64,000 nt of DNA, from assembly GCF_027111275.1 (NCBI RefSeq), contig NZ_CP114286.1, positions 248,001 through 312,000 of the forward strand, in the 5' to 3' direction. This document shows, piece after piece, positions 15,817 to 25,577 of this stretch. The position numbers were made by a program, and so were the translations under genes. The stretch comes from Flavobacterium luteolum (GTDB taxonomy: Bacteria > Bacteroidota > Bacteroidia > Flavobacteriales > Flavobacteriaceae). Each line of letters starts with the position of its first letter. Position 1 is the stretch's first letter. The notes beneath the pieces are model-generated. The model was not told the DNA's origin and did no database searches. It worked only from the letters and a program-made list of their open reading frames with translations.

Positions 15817-18067
15817 ATCAAAAATCGTTTTTTTATCAACTTTTCCGCCAACGCAATGCGGCATAGCAACTTATACGCAAGATACCATCAAAGGAATTAC
15901 AGATGTTTATGGTAAATCTATAAAATGCGAAATATGCGAATTGGTTACAGAGCCTATTGAAGAACCAACGCAAGCTTTTACCTTAAACACAAAAAATAGA
16001 GCAGAATATGCTAAAGTAGCAGAAGAAATCAATAATGATGAAACTGTGAAATTAGTTCATATTCAGCATGAATTTGGTTTGTTTTCAGGAAATTATGGAG
16101 ATCATCTTTTAGATTTTTTAAATGTTATTAAAGCCCCTGTCACTTTTACTTTTCACAGCGTAATTCCAAATCCGAATGACGAATTGAGAACTTTTGTGAG
16201 ACTGCTGTTAAGCTACAGCAATTCGGTTTTTGTAATGACCAATAAATCCAAAGAAATTCTAATTAACGACTACGACATCAATGAAGAAATAATTACTTGC
16301 GTACCTCACGGAACCCACATTGTAATATATGAAACTCCACAGCAGGCAAAAGAAAAATTAAACATTGAAGACAGATTAGTGCTTTCTACTTTCGGACTTT
16401 TGGGCGAAGGTAAAAATATAGAAACAGGCTTACAGGCTCTACCAAAAATTATCGAAAAAGCGCCAAATGCTTTATATCTAATTATTGGTAAAACGCACCC
16501 AAACTTAATCAAAGATGGTGTTGATGCTTATCGTGATAAATTAGAAGGTATCGTCAAAGAATTAAATCTTCAAGACAATGTTAGATTTATCAATCAATAT
16601 TTAGATACCGATGAGCTTTTAGAATATCTCCAAGCCACAGATATTTATATGTTTACATCCAAAGATCCAAATCAGGCTGTAAGTGGCACTTTTGCTTATG
16701 CTATGAGTTGTGCTTGTCCAATTGTGGCTTCTAAAATTCCGCATACAAGAGAAGTATTAACTTCAGATTCTGGAATTTTGTGTGATATTGGAAATTCTGA
16801 TCAATTTGCTGAAGCAGCAATTAAATTAATTGAAGATGAAAATTTAAGACACGAAATGGGAATTAGTTCTTTTACAAAAATGAGAGCTTCTTCATGGGAA
16901 AATGTTGGAATTACTCAAATGAATACCTATCAGAAACTGATTAAAAATCCATCCGAAATTAAATACAGCTATCCTCCTATTCAATTAAAACATATCAAAA
17001 AACTAACAACCGAATTAGGAATTATTCAGTTTAGCAAAATTTCTATTCCAGATTTAGATACAGGATATACTTTAGATGATAATGCGAGAGCTTTAATTGC
17101 CTTTTGCATGCATTATAAACTGACTCAAGACAAAGATGATCTAGCATATATTTTAATCTATTTAGATTTTATTCAGCGCTGCCAGAAACCAAAAGGAGAT
17201 TTTATCAATTATGTCGATCAGGAAAACCGCGAACATATTGAGCAAAATGCCGAAGTAAATTTAGAAGATTCTAATGCCAGAGCTATTTGGGCGTTAGGGA
17301 CTGTGGTTTCAATGTCGGATATTCTTCCCGAGGCTATTACCAAAAAAGCCACAAGATGTTTACTGAACACTCTAAAATGGGCCGAAAATATTCAATCGCC
17401 ACGTTCAATTGGTTTTGCTACAAAAGGTTTGTATTTATACCATTCTACAATTCCTAATTTGTACGTTGCTGCAATCATTAATAAACTGAATGCCAAACTG
17501 CTTAAAAATTATGAAGATACCGCTACAGAAGACTGGCAATGGTTTGAAAATTATCTGACTTACGGAAATAGCGTTTTGCCAGAATCTATGCTTTATGCTT
17601 ATTTAATTACCAATAAACCCGTTTATAAAAAAGTAGCTTTAGATTCTCTAGATTTCCTAATTTCTAAAACTTTCAAAGAAGGAACTTTCAAAGCCATTTC
17701 AAATCAGAGCTGGCATTATAAAGGTTCAGAACCTGATCAATACGGCGAACAGCCAATAGATGTTACCTATACAATTCAGAGTTTAAATGCGTTTTACAAT
17801 GCATTCAAAACTCCAGAATACAAAAAGAAAATGAGAGCTGCTTTTAACTGGTTTTTAGGTAAAAATCATTTGAACCAAATTATGTATAATCCAGTAAGTG
17901 GCGGTGGTTACGACGGACTTGAGAAACATAATGTAAACTTAAATCAAGGTGCAGAATCTACCGTTTGTTATTTGACTGCAAGATTATTAATGGAAAAACT
18001 AGCCCTGTCACAATCACGCGTTATTCCGTTAATGAAATCTCGAAGCGGCATCGCCATAAATTTATAA
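15797..18067 (+). CDS. GT4-type glycosyltransferase fused to an alpha/alpha-barrel domain
   Basis: A 756-residue two-domain protein. Residues 1-380 are a GT-B glycosyltransferase of GT4 style: STFPPTQCGIATYTQ near the N-terminus, LSTFGLLGEGKNIETGLQAL as nucleotide-sugar site, and SGTFAYAMSCACPIVASKIP as the acceptor/phosphate region. Residues about 395-750 form an all-helical repeat domain (DTGYTLDDNARALIAF, EDSNARAIWALG, SNQSWHYKGSEPDQYGEQPI, GGGYDGLEKHNVNLNQGAES) that looks like an (alpha/alpha)6 toroid, as in many hydrolases and phosphorylases. It overlaps GH130 by 20 bases. A synthesis/phosphorolysis pair for a mannose-containing glycan is a reasonable inference. Confidence 0.8.
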   Translation: MKTISNKSKIVFLSTFPPTQCGIATYTQDTIKGITDVYGKSIKCEICELVTEPIEEPTQAFTLNTKNRAEYAKVAEEINNDETVKLVHIQHEFGLFSGNYGDHLLDFLNVIKAPVTFTFHSVIPNPNDELRTFVRLLLSYSNSVFVMTNKSKEILINDYDINEEIITCVPHGTHIVIYETPQQAKEKLNIEDRLVLSTFGLLGEGKNIETGLQALPKIIEKAPNALYLIIGKTHPNLIKDGVDAYRDKLEGIVKELNLQDNVRFINQYLDTDELLEYLQATDIYMFTSKDPNQAVSGTFAYAMSCACPIVASKIPHTREVLTSDSGILCDIGNSDQFAEAAIKLIEDENLRHEMGISSFTKMRASSWENVGITQMNTYQKLIKNPSEIKYSYPPIQLKHIKKLTTELGIIQFSKISIPDLDTGYTLDDNARALIAFCMHYKLTQDKDDLAYILIYLDFIQRCQKPKGDFINYVDQENREHIEQNAEVNLEDSNARAIWALGTVVSMSDILPEAITKKATRCLLNTLKWAENIQSPRSIGFATKGLYLYHSTIPNLYVAAIINKLNAKLLKNYEDTATEDWQWFENYLTYGNSVLPESMLYAYLITNKPVYKKVALDSLDFLISKTFKEGTFKAISNQSWHYKGSEPDQYGEQPIDVTYTIQSLNAFYNAFKTPEYKKKMRAAFNWFLGKNHLNQIMYNPVSGGGYDGLEKHNVNLNQGAESTVCYLTARLLMEKLALSQSRVIPLMKSRSGIAINL

Positions 18068-18113
18068 GAAAAGTTATTGAAGCTAACCAAATACTTCACT
18101 TTTTTAAACCCTG

Positions 18114-18145
18114 AAAATCCCTTTCTTACTGAAAGGGATTTTTTG
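18114..18145 (+). terminator. Intrinsic terminator after the GH130/GT operon
   Basis: Perfect 12-bp stem AAAATCCCTTTC / GAAAGGGATTTT (18114-18125 and 18131-18142), loop TTACT, followed by a T-run. The remaining bases to 18334 show no gene. Confidence 0.8.
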
Positions 18146-18334
18146 TTTGCGGTCACTAACGTCAAACTGTTTTAATTATTGTGAGTTTATGAAAATTATA
18201 TAAGGCTCATAAAAAGTTGTGTAATATATTTTAACAAGTATTGAGCTAACTTTCCTATATCAATTAATGATTTGAAAAAAACTGTTAAATAATTGATTTT
18301 CAATTCACATCATTCACCTTAAAACCAGAACATT

Positions 18335-19093
18335 TTGATCCTTGCTATTAAAAATACATTCGCCGAAATTGGAGAAACCACACTATTCGCCAAAAGGTTT
18401 TTTAAGGAGGTTTTTGTTCCGCCTTATGAAACTCGAGAGTTCCTAAAACAATGTTATGTTATAGGATATAAATCTCTGCCTTTGGTTGCTATTACCGGTT
18501 TTATTATGGGCTTGGTGCTTACGCTTCAATCTCGTCCGACTTTAGTAAAATTTGGAGCAGAATCGTGGCTTCCGGGAATGGTAGCGCTTTCGCTGATTAG
18601 AGAAATTGCTCCTGTAATTACAGCATTGATTTGTGCAGGAAAAATTTCGTCTGGAATTGGCGCCGAATTAGGTTCAATGAAAGTAACCGAACAGATTGAT
18701 GCCATGGAAGTCTCGGCTGTAAATCCGTACAACTATTTAGTGGTAACTAGAGTTTTAGCCTGTACTCTGATGGTTCCTATTCTAGTATTTTTTGCAGATG
18801 CGATTGGAATCATTGGCGGATATGTTGGAATAAACATTCACGGAGATGTCAATTTTTATAGGTTTTTAACTCAAATTGTTCAATCCCTAGAATTTCTAGA
18901 TCTGTTTCCAGCAACAATAAAGACTTTCTTCTTTGGATTTATTATTGGAATTATTGGCTGTTTTAAAGGTTTTAATGCTTCTAACGGAACAGAAAGTGTA
19001 GGACGAGCAGCAAATTCTGCAGTAGTTACAGCATCATTAAGCATTTTTATAATTGATATGGTCGCTGTTCAAATAACCGATTTATTCTTTTAA
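18335..19093 (+). CDS. mlaE: MlaE-family ABC transporter permease
   Basis: A 252-residue permease of the Mla/Ttg2 lipid-transport type. Motifs include GYKSLPLVAITGFIMGLVLTLQ, then SLIREIAPVITALICAGKISSGIGAELGSMKVTEQIDAME (the conserved coupling region), and a C-terminal GFIIGIIGCFKGFNASNG. It has about five membrane helices. The start must be the TTG at 18335 (or the ATT before it), because a stop at 18320 closes the frame upstream and no ATG is available. The ATPase gene starts two bases after its stop. The complex moves phospholipids between inner and outer membranes. Confidence 0.88.
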   Translation: MILAIKNTFAEIGETTLFAKRFFKEVFVPPYETREFLKQCYVIGYKSLPLVAITGFIMGLVLTLQSRPTLVKFGAESWLPGMVALSLIREIAPVITALICAGKISSGIGAELGSMKVTEQIDAMEVSAVNPYNYLVVTRVLACTLMVPILVFFADAIGIIGGYVGINIHGDVNFYRFLTQIVQSLEFLDLFPATIKTFFFGFIIGIIGCFKGFNASNGTESVGRAANSAVVTASLSIFIIDMVAVQITDLFF

Positions 19094-19094
19094 A

Positions 19095-19874
19095 ATGATG
19101 AAGGAAAAATTACATAAAGAACCTAAAACAAAAGAAAAAGATCTAACTCCGATTATTGAGATTAAAGATCTGCACAAAACTTTTGGAAAAGATAATGCCG
19201 TTTTAAAAGGCGTAAATCTCACTTTGAATAAAGGTGAAGATCTAGTGGTTTTAGGGCGTTCAGGCTCTGGAAAATCGGTCACGATAAAATGTATCGTGGG
19301 ATTGATCGAACCAGACAAAGGCGAAATCAAAGTTTTTAATGAAAACGTTCTTAATATTTCAAAAAGCGAGCTGAATGAAATTAGAGTCCGAATCGGATTT
19401 TTGTTCCAAAGTGGAGCACTTTACGATTCGATGTCCGTTAGAGAAAATCTCGCTTTTACTTTGACCAAACACAAACGCGATTTAAGCCGTGAAGAAGTTG
19501 ATAACGAAGTAATGGAAGCATTAGAAAATGTTGGTTTGGCAGATGCTGTAGACAAAATGCCTTCTGAACTTTCAGGCGGAATGAAAAAAAGAATTGGTCT
19601 GGCGCGCACGCTAATCTTAAAACCTGAAATTATTCTCTATGACGAACCTACAACTGGTTTGGACACGATAACGTCAAGAGAAATCAGCGAATTGATTTTA
19701 GATATCAAACACAAACAAAAAACCTCTTCGATTATTATCACGCACGATATGGCCTGCGCAAAAATGACGGCCGATCGAATTGTAGTTTTAAAAGATGGTG
19801 TAATTCACGCCGAAGGCACATACGAAGAATTAGAAAAAGACGAAGACGAATGGGTTCGCTCATTTTTTGAATAA
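19095..19874 (+). CDS. mlaF: MlaF-family ABC transporter ATPase
   Basis: A 259-residue ATPase with Walker A GRSGSGKS (about residues 55-62), Q-loop FLFQSGALYDSMSVREN typical of Mla ATPases, signature LSGGMKKRIGLART and Walker B IILYDEPTTGLD, followed by the switch His in ITHDM. It powers the permease encoded immediately upstream. The first 15 residues are a short charged extension (MKEKLHKEPKTKEKD); starts at 19095 or 19098 are both possible. Confidence 0.92.
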   Translation: MMKEKLHKEPKTKEKDLTPIIEIKDLHKTFGKDNAVLKGVNLTLNKGEDLVVLGRSGSGKSVTIKCIVGLIEPDKGEIKVFNENVLNISKSELNEIRVRIGFLFQSGALYDSMSVRENLAFTLTKHKRDLSREEVDNEVMEALENVGLADAVDKMPSELSGGMKKRIGLARTLILKPEIILYDEPTTGLDTITSREISELILDIKHKQKTSSIIITHDMACAKMTADRIVVLKDGVIHAEGTYEELEKDEDEWVRSFFE

Positions 19875-19896
19875 AGCAAAATAAATAATAGAAATC

Positions 19897-20724
19897 ATGG
19901 AAAAGCAATCTGGATATACTTGGAAATTAGGAATGTTTGTAACGATAGGGTTACTGCTTTTTATACTGGCGGTATATTTTATCGGAAAACAACAAAACCT
20001 CTTTGGTTCAACGTTTCATATTACTTCTCAGTTTAAAACAGTAAGCGGTTTAGAAGTCGGAAATAATGTTCGTTTCTCCGGAATTAATGTGGGAACAGTC
20101 GAACAAATTCAGTTAAAAAATGACTCAACCGTCGTGGTAGTTTTGGTAATGAAAGAAGAGGTTCGAAAATTCATTAAAACCGATGCCACAGCCAGTATTG
20201 GATCAGATGGTTTAATGGGCGACAAAGTGCTGACCATTTCGCCAGGCGTCAAGTCCAAAAAAGAGATCGAAGACAACGGACAGATTGCTTCTGTTGACGG
20301 AATTGAAATGCATGATATCATGAAAAGCGTAAAGAAAAGCGTAGACAATATTGGTGTGATTTCAGATGAAATAGCCATTTTCAGCCACAGCATGAACAAC
20401 GGAAACGGTGCTTTGGCAAGATTGGTTAAAGATGATAAAATGGCAAACAGCGTTTCCAACACGCTTTCTAATCTAGAAACGGGAACAAAAGGTTTCAGCG
20501 AAAATATGGAAGCTGCAAAAAGCAATTTCTTATTTAGAGGCTACTTCAAGAAAAAAGAAAAGGAGAAAAAGGAAAAGCAAGAGGAAAGAAAAGAGAAACA
20601 AGAAGAAGCTAAAAAAGAGAAGGAAGAGAAGAAAGAAGCAAAAAAAGAGAAGCAAGACGAGCAAAAGAAAGAGGAACAGCAAAAACAGGAAGAAGCTAAA
20701 AAAGCTGAAACTGAGAAAAAGTAA
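19897..20724 (+). CDS. mlaD: MlaD/MCE-family protein with long Lys/Glu helix
   Basis: A 275-residue protein: one N-terminal transmembrane helix (LGMFVTIGLLLFILAVYFIG), a single MCE domain (FKTVSGLEVGNNVRFSGINVGTV to DGLMGDKVLTISPG, about residues 38-125), a helical stretch, and a final 60 residues made almost only of Lys, Glu, Gln and Ala. MCE proteins form periplasmic hexamers that carry lipids. The tail, from about 20550, has the alternating charge pattern of a stable single alpha helix and is unusual for MlaD. It follows the ATPase gene by 22 bases. Confidence 0.88.
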   Translation: MEKQSGYTWKLGMFVTIGLLLFILAVYFIGKQQNLFGSTFHITSQFKTVSGLEVGNNVRFSGINVGTVEQIQLKNDSTVVVVLVMKEEVRKFIKTDATASIGSDGLMGDKVLTISPGVKSKKEIEDNGQIASVDGIEMHDIMKSVKKSVDNIGVISDEIAIFSHSMNNGNGALARLVKDDKMANSVSNTLSNLETGTKGFSENMEAAKSNFLFRGYFKKKEKEKKEKQEERKEKQEEAKKEKEEKKEAKKEKQDEQKKEEQQKQEEAKKAETEKK

Positions 20725-20788
20725 CGAAAATTTCGAATTGCTCCGCCTGTTTGCGATCGCTCGAGTCTAAATTTCGATTCTCATTTGA

Positions 20789-20943
20789 TGTCATCCTGAG
20801 CGAAGTCGAAGGACACGCTATGTAGAAAGCACAGAATAGATTAAGCATGCGATCCTTCTACTCCGCTCAGGAGGACAAATATTAGGAAAAATTAAAATCC
20901 AGCATATCACAATTCACAACTCACAATTCACAATTCACAATTA
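20789..20943. repeat. Dispersed inverted repeat and CAATTCACAA repeats
   Basis: An imperfect inverted repeat pairs GTCATCCTGAGCGAAGTCGA (from 20790) with the TCCTTCTACTCCGCTCAGGA region (20853-20872). It is a common Bacteroidota intergenic element. Directly after it, 20911-20943 has a 10-base tandem word (CACAATT/CACAACT). It separates the MCE operon from the AsmA-like gene without an obvious T-tract terminator. Confidence 0.5.
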
Positions 20944-20952
20944 AAAAAGTAT

Positions 20953-23775
20953 ATGCCTAGTACATTTAAACATACCGCCTTAAAAGTTTTAAAAATTACT
21001 GGAATTACGATTGCGGTGATTTTGTTTTTGCTGTTTATTATTCCGTTGCTATTTCCTGGAAAAATTGCTTCGGAAGTGAAGAAAATTGCCAATGAGCGTC
21101 TGGATACCAAATTGGAATTTACTAAATCTAAACTTTCATTTTTCACACATTTTCCTGCGCTAACCGTTTCGCTAGACGATTTGTCTTTAACGGGATCTAA
21201 ACCATTCAGCAATGACACTTTATTAAAAGCCGATCAAGTTGCTTTTGGAATTGATATCAAAAGGCTGCTTTTTGACAATGAAGTTAAAATCAATAAACTA
21301 TATGTTTCAGATGCTTTAATCAATGTGATGGTCAATGAAAAAGGTCAGGCGAATTACAATATTTATGTAGCACCCGAGGATCGAAACAAAAAAGAAGATC
21401 CGAACGCTCCAGAAGAAGGAACTGCAATCAGACTAGAACGTATAGATTTACAAAATTGTCATGTAAAATATAATGATCGCTCTGCAAAGATTCTGGTCGA
21501 TGCAAAAGGCTTTAATTATATTGGAAAAGGAAATTTGAGCGATGATATTTTTGATCTCGCAACAGATGCCAAAATTGATAATCTTGATTTCTATTATGAC
21601 CGAACTGGTTATTTAAGACGAAAAAAAGTAAGTGCCGATTTAATTACCCGAATCAATACGCATGCTCTTACATTTATTCTGCAGAAAAACGAACTTCATA
21701 TTAATAAACTACCCTTAAAATTTACTGGGCTTTTTACCATTTTACGTGAAGGCTACAAAATCAATATTAAAGCAGCTTCAGAAAATACAACTGTAAAAGA
21801 CTTACTTTCTGTAATGCCTCCCGAATATCTAACCTGGCTTGAAAAAACTGAAATTTCTGGAAGAAGCGATTTACTGCTTACTTTCAAAGGAGATTATAAT
21901 GTTTCTAAAAAGCAAAAACCAAACTTGGCTTTCAATTTAAAAATTAATGAAGGTTCGGTAAATTATAAAAATGCGCCAGTTCCTTTAACCGATTTTCAAA
22001 TGGATTTGAATGCGATGCTTCCGTCTCTCGACACCGAACAATTGCTGGTTAATTTGAGAACCTTGAAATTTAAAGTAGGCGAAAAAGATTATTTCAATGC
22101 TTATCTGCACAGCAAAGGTTTAAGCGAAATGTCGATAAATGCAAGCGTAAAAGGTGCATTGGATCTTGCTGTTGTTGACGCCGCATTAGGGTTGGAAAAT
22201 ATTGATTTGAAAGGAATTCTTAAAACCGATATTCAGGCTCGAGGAGTTTTTAGCACTTCTAAAAAATTATTTCCTAAAACGATTGGCGGTATTTCTTTAA
22301 GAAACGGATGGCTGAAAACGAAATATTATCCAAATCCTATTACCAACATCACTTTTGTAGCCAATATGCTGAATAAAGCAGGAACTTATCAGGATTTGAT
22401 TGTTGCCGTAGCGCCTGCTTCTTTTGTTTTTGAAGGAAATCCAGTGTATGTCAATGCTACTTTATCCGATTTTAGCGATCTGGCTTATAACGCCAAAATT
22501 AAAGGCGAATTGAATGTTGGCCGAATCTATCAGGTTTTTTCTCAAAAAGGTTTGGATTTAACAGGTTATGCCAAAGCTGATCTTTCTTTAAAAGGAAAAC
22601 AAAGTTACGCCACGACTGGCCAGTATGATAAACTCGATAACAAAGGGACTTTATTGCTAAAAAATATAAAAGCAACTTCCGAATTGTTCCCGAAAGCTTT
22701 CTTTATCAAAGAAGGACATTTCCGTTTTCAGAATGAAAAAATGTGGTTTGAGAAGTTTAACGCTTCCTATGGAAAATCAGATTTTGACATTAATGGTTAC
22801 TTGCTCAATACTATCAATTATTTCTTAGAATCTAAAGGAACTTTGAGCGGTAATTTCAACCTAAAATCAAAACTGATTAATGTTGACGAATTTATGGCGC
22901 TTAAAGAAGGGGAAAACAACGATCGAAATATTGAAGTAGAATATGCCAAAGAAGACCATCCGAAAATGAGTGGCGTTGTCATAATTCCAGAAAACTTAAA
23001 TGTCACTTTAAATGCAAATGCTGACAAAATAGAGTACAATAAATTGATTTTTAACAAACTCAATGGAAAAATCGGAATAAAAAAAGAAGGATTTTACTTA
23101 GAAAATATTACCTTTAATATCATTGGGTGCATTTTAGGCATTGATGCATTGTACAAAGACGAGTCTCCTACGGCTGCTCATTTTGATGCTCATTTTACAG
23201 CAAAAGACTTTGATGTTCAGAGAGCTTACAAAGAGATTCCAATGTTTCATGATATGGTTACTGCAGCTGAAAAAGCGCATGGAATAATCTCTGTTGATTA
23301 CAACGTAAAAGGTGATTTGAATGGAAATATGGGACCAATTTATGAATCTATGCAAGGTGGAGGAACGATTAATTTACGTGATGTAAAAATTAAAGGACTG
23401 AAACTTTTTGACGGAATCAGTTCTAAAACGGGACAAAGCGGTTTAAATAATCCTGATATGAAAGGAATTGAAATTAAATCGACTATAGATAAAAATCTTA
23501 TATATATTGAGCCATTTACCTTTAATGTCGCCAGTTTCAGACCGACTATTAAAGGAACTACAAGCTTTGACGGACTTCTGGATCTAAGAATGCGTTTAGG
23601 TCTTCCGCTTTTCGGAATTATAGGTTTTCCAATTGTAATTACGGGAACGCATGAAGCTCCAAAAATCAAAATATTCAGCAAAACAGGACAAGAAATTGAT
23701 CCGGCTGTTTATGATGAAAAAAACAATAAAGTTATTCGAGAAGAAAAAATAAGCAAATCCAAAACAAAAAAATAA
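20953..23775 (+). CDS. AsmA-like outer-membrane biogenesis protein
   Basis: A 940-residue protein: one N-terminal membrane anchor (ITGIAVILFLLFIIPLLF-like), then ERLDTKLEFTKSKLSFFTHFPALTVSLDDLSLTG, the start of a typical AsmA/TamB-type repeat of amphipathic strands, and a C-terminal AsmA segment (TFNVASFRPTIKGTTSFDGLLDLRMRLGLP). Such proteins form long grooves that may carry phospholipids across the periplasm, which suits its place just after the Mla-type genes. The next gene overlaps its stop by one base (TAATG), so they are coupled. Confidence 0.85.
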   Translation: MPSTFKHTALKVLKITGITIAVILFLLFIIPLLFPGKIASEVKKIANERLDTKLEFTKSKLSFFTHFPALTVSLDDLSLTGSKPFSNDTLLKADQVAFGIDIKRLLFDNEVKINKLYVSDALINVMVNEKGQANYNIYVAPEDRNKKEDPNAPEEGTAIRLERIDLQNCHVKYNDRSAKILVDAKGFNYIGKGNLSDDIFDLATDAKIDNLDFYYDRTGYLRRKKVSADLITRINTHALTFILQKNELHINKLPLKFTGLFTILREGYKINIKAASENTTVKDLLSVMPPEYLTWLEKTEISGRSDLLLTFKGDYNVSKKQKPNLAFNLKINEGSVNYKNAPVPLTDFQMDLNAMLPSLDTEQLLVNLRTLKFKVGEKDYFNAYLHSKGLSEMSINASVKGALDLAVVDAALGLENIDLKGILKTDIQARGVFSTSKKLFPKTIGGISLRNGWLKTKYYPNPITNITFVANMLNKAGTYQDLIVAVAPASFVFEGNPVYVNATLSDFSDLAYNAKIKGELNVGRIYQVFSQKGLDLTGYAKADLSLKGKQSYATTGQYDKLDNKGTLLLKNIKATSELFPKAFFIKEGHFRFQNEKMWFEKFNASYGKSDFDINGYLLNTINYFLESKGTLSGNFNLKSKLINVDEFMALKEGENNDRNIEVEYAKEDHPKMSGVVIIPENLNVTLNANADKIEYNKLIFNKLNGKIGIKKEGFYLENITFNIIGCILGIDALYKDESPTAAHFDAHFTAKDFDVQRAYKEIPMFHDMVTAAEKAHGIISVDYNVKGDLNGNMGPIYESMQGGGTINLRDVKIKGLKLFDGISSKTGQSGLNNPDMKGIEIKSTIDKNLIYIEPFTFNVASFRPTIKGTTSFDGLLDLRMRLGLPLFGIIGFPIVITGTHEAPKIKIFSKTGQEIDPAVYDEKNNKVIREEKISKSKTKK

Positions 23776-24278
23776 TGAATTCTAAATCTCAACATAGCAG
23801 CAGCGCATTCGAAAAATTTGCTACAAAAGTTTCCAAAGCCGCAGGAAGCACAACAGCTTTTATTGGCGCCTTTGTAATTGTTGTTGCGTGGGCTGTTTCG
23901 GGCCCTATTTTCGATTATTCAGAAACTTGGCAGCTAGTCATTAATACAGGAACTACCATTATTACTTTTTTAATGGTGTTTTTAATTCAGAAAGCACAAA
24001 ACAAAGACTCACTTGCCATTCAGTTAAAATTAAACGAACTCGTGGCTTCAAATGAATTATCCAGCAATAGTCTTGTGGATATTGAAAGCATGACCGAAGA
24101 AGAAATGATCATCATTCAGAAATACTACCATAGACTGAGTGAACTTGCTAAAAAAGACCAAAACATTAAAACCTCACATTCTATAGCTGAAGCACAAGAA
24201 CTTCATAATCGTAAAATGGAGAAAAAGATAAAATCAAATAAACCGAAAAGAACTTCCAAAAACAGCACTAAAAAATAA
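23775..24278 (+). CDS. Low-affinity iron permease family protein
   Basis: A 167-residue protein with two membrane helices (AFIGAFVIVVAWAVSGPIF and LVINTGTTIITFLMVFLIQKAQNKD), the latter with the QKAQNKDSLAIQLKLNEL motif characteristic of the low-affinity iron permease (Fet4-like) small bacterial proteins. The C-terminal 60 residues are helical and end in a Lys-rich tail. Iron transport by these short bacterial forms is not established. It overlaps the AsmA-like stop by one base and precedes the oxidoreductase gene by six. Confidence 0.8.
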   Translation: MNSKSQHSSSAFEKFATKVSKAAGSTTAFIGAFVIVVAWAVSGPIFDYSETWQLVINTGTTIITFLMVFLIQKAQNKDSLAIQLKLNELVASNELSSNSLVDIESMTEEEMIIIQKYYHRLSELAKKDQNIKTSHSIAEAQELHNRKMEKKIKSNKPKRTSKNSTKK

Positions 24279-24284
24279 CCAGAA

Positions 24285-25484
24285 ATGAAACTAAGTTCTA
24301 CCGAAACCTATTGGCCATTAAAAAATGCCCAGAAGCAAAGTTATCCTTCTATTAATTCTGATATCCATACCGATGTTTTAATTATCGGCGGTGGCATTAC
24401 AGGTGCCTTAACGGCATATAAACTATTAAATGAAGGAAAAAAAATTGTTCTAGTAGACCGTCGGGATGTCTGCGGCGGAAGCACTTCTGGCAGTACGGCT
24501 TTACTGCAATATGAAATAGATGTTCCTTTGCATCAGCTCATTAAACTTCGTGGTGCAAGATGTGCGATAGACAGTTATCAAAATGGGAAAAAAGCAATTT
24601 TTGATCTTCGAAATATTATTGATGAAGTAGGATGTGATTGCGGTTTTGAATTCAAAAAAAGCATCTATTTTACCACGTTAAAAAAAGATGTTCCGTATTT
24701 AAAAAACGAATTTAAAGCCAGAAAACAGCATGGTTTTGAAATCAGCTGGCTCAGCCGATCGGAACTTCAAAAAATGGGACTGAATGCCATTGCGGGTATA
24801 GAATCTAAAACCGCAGCAGTTATGGATCCGTTTAAATTGGCGACTGACCTTTTGTTTCATTGTCATGAAAAAGGAATGCAGATTTTTGACCGCACTAATA
24901 TTGCTTCCATCCAGCATCAAAAAGGCAAAATTATTGCCACTACGGGTTCCAAACACGTCATTACAGCTGATCATATTATTCATTGCACAGGTTACGAAAG
25001 CACAGAAACATTAAAAGAAAAAGTAGTTGATTTAAAAAGTACTTACGTTATTGCTTCAGAGAGTCAGCCCGATCTTCCCGAAAATTTTAAACACGTTATA
25101 TTTTGGGATACCGCTTCACCATATCATTATATAAGAACAACCGAAGATAATCGTATTATAATGGGTGGCGGTGACGAAGATTTTAAAGACACCAATAAAC
25201 GAGATAAATTGCTGCCTAAAAAAGAACAATATCTTTTGAAACAATTCTACAAACGCTTTCCTGATCTGGATTTTAAAATCGATTACTCCTGGGCAGGCAC
25301 TTTTGGAGAAACCAAAGACGGTCTTCCCTACTTTGGCAAACCAAATCCGAGGAAAAACGAACATTATATTCTAGGTTTCGGAGGAAACGGAATCACCTTC
25401 AGTGTCCTCGGAATAAACTCAATCCTGGACTCTCTTCATAACAAAAAAAATACAGATTTGGAGTATTATAGGTTTGGGAGATAA
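24285..25484 (+). CDS. FAD-dependent oxidoreductase (DAO family)
   Basis: A 399-residue flavoprotein. The N-terminal dinucleotide fold is clear (TDVLIIGGGITGALTAYKL, about residues 29-47, then VLVDRRDVCGGSTSGSTALLQYE), and the C-terminus has the typical GLPYFGKP and GFGGNGITFSVLG motif of D-amino-acid-oxidase-like enzymes. It lacks the extra Rieske domain found in some relatives. It likely oxidises an amine or hydroxy substrate in the cytoplasm. It is the last gene of the run from 20953 and is followed by repeat DNA. Confidence 0.85.
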   Translation: MKLSSTETYWPLKNAQKQSYPSINSDIHTDVLIIGGGITGALTAYKLLNEGKKIVLVDRRDVCGGSTSGSTALLQYEIDVPLHQLIKLRGARCAIDSYQNGKKAIFDLRNIIDEVGCDCGFEFKKSIYFTTLKKDVPYLKNEFKARKQHGFEISWLSRSELQKMGLNAIAGIESKTAAVMDPFKLATDLLFHCHEKGMQIFDRTNIASIQHQKGKIIATTGSKHVITADHIIHCTGYESTETLKEKVVDLKSTYVIASESQPDLPENFKHVIFWDTASPYHYIRTTEDNRIIMGGGDEDFKDTNKRDKLLPKKEQYLLKQFYKRFPDLDFKIDYSWAGTFGETKDGLPYFGKPNPRKNEHYILGFGGNGITFSVLGINSILDSLHNKKNTDLEYYRFGR

Positions 25485-25577
25485 GGTTCTGAGGTGCTAA
25501 GGCGCTAAGATTCTAAGGTCTTAGACCCTGAAGAAAAAACTTAGTCCCTTAGCATCTCAGAACCTTAGCAACTTAGA
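25485..25577. repeat. CTAAG-type octamer array, inverted
   Basis: Words GGTTCTGA, GGTGCTAA, GGCGCTAA, GATTCTAA and their complements (CCTTAGCA, CTTAGAG) run between two convergent genes with an 8-base rhythm. The two halves are inverted and could fold into a long hairpin ending both transcripts. Confidence 0.6.
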
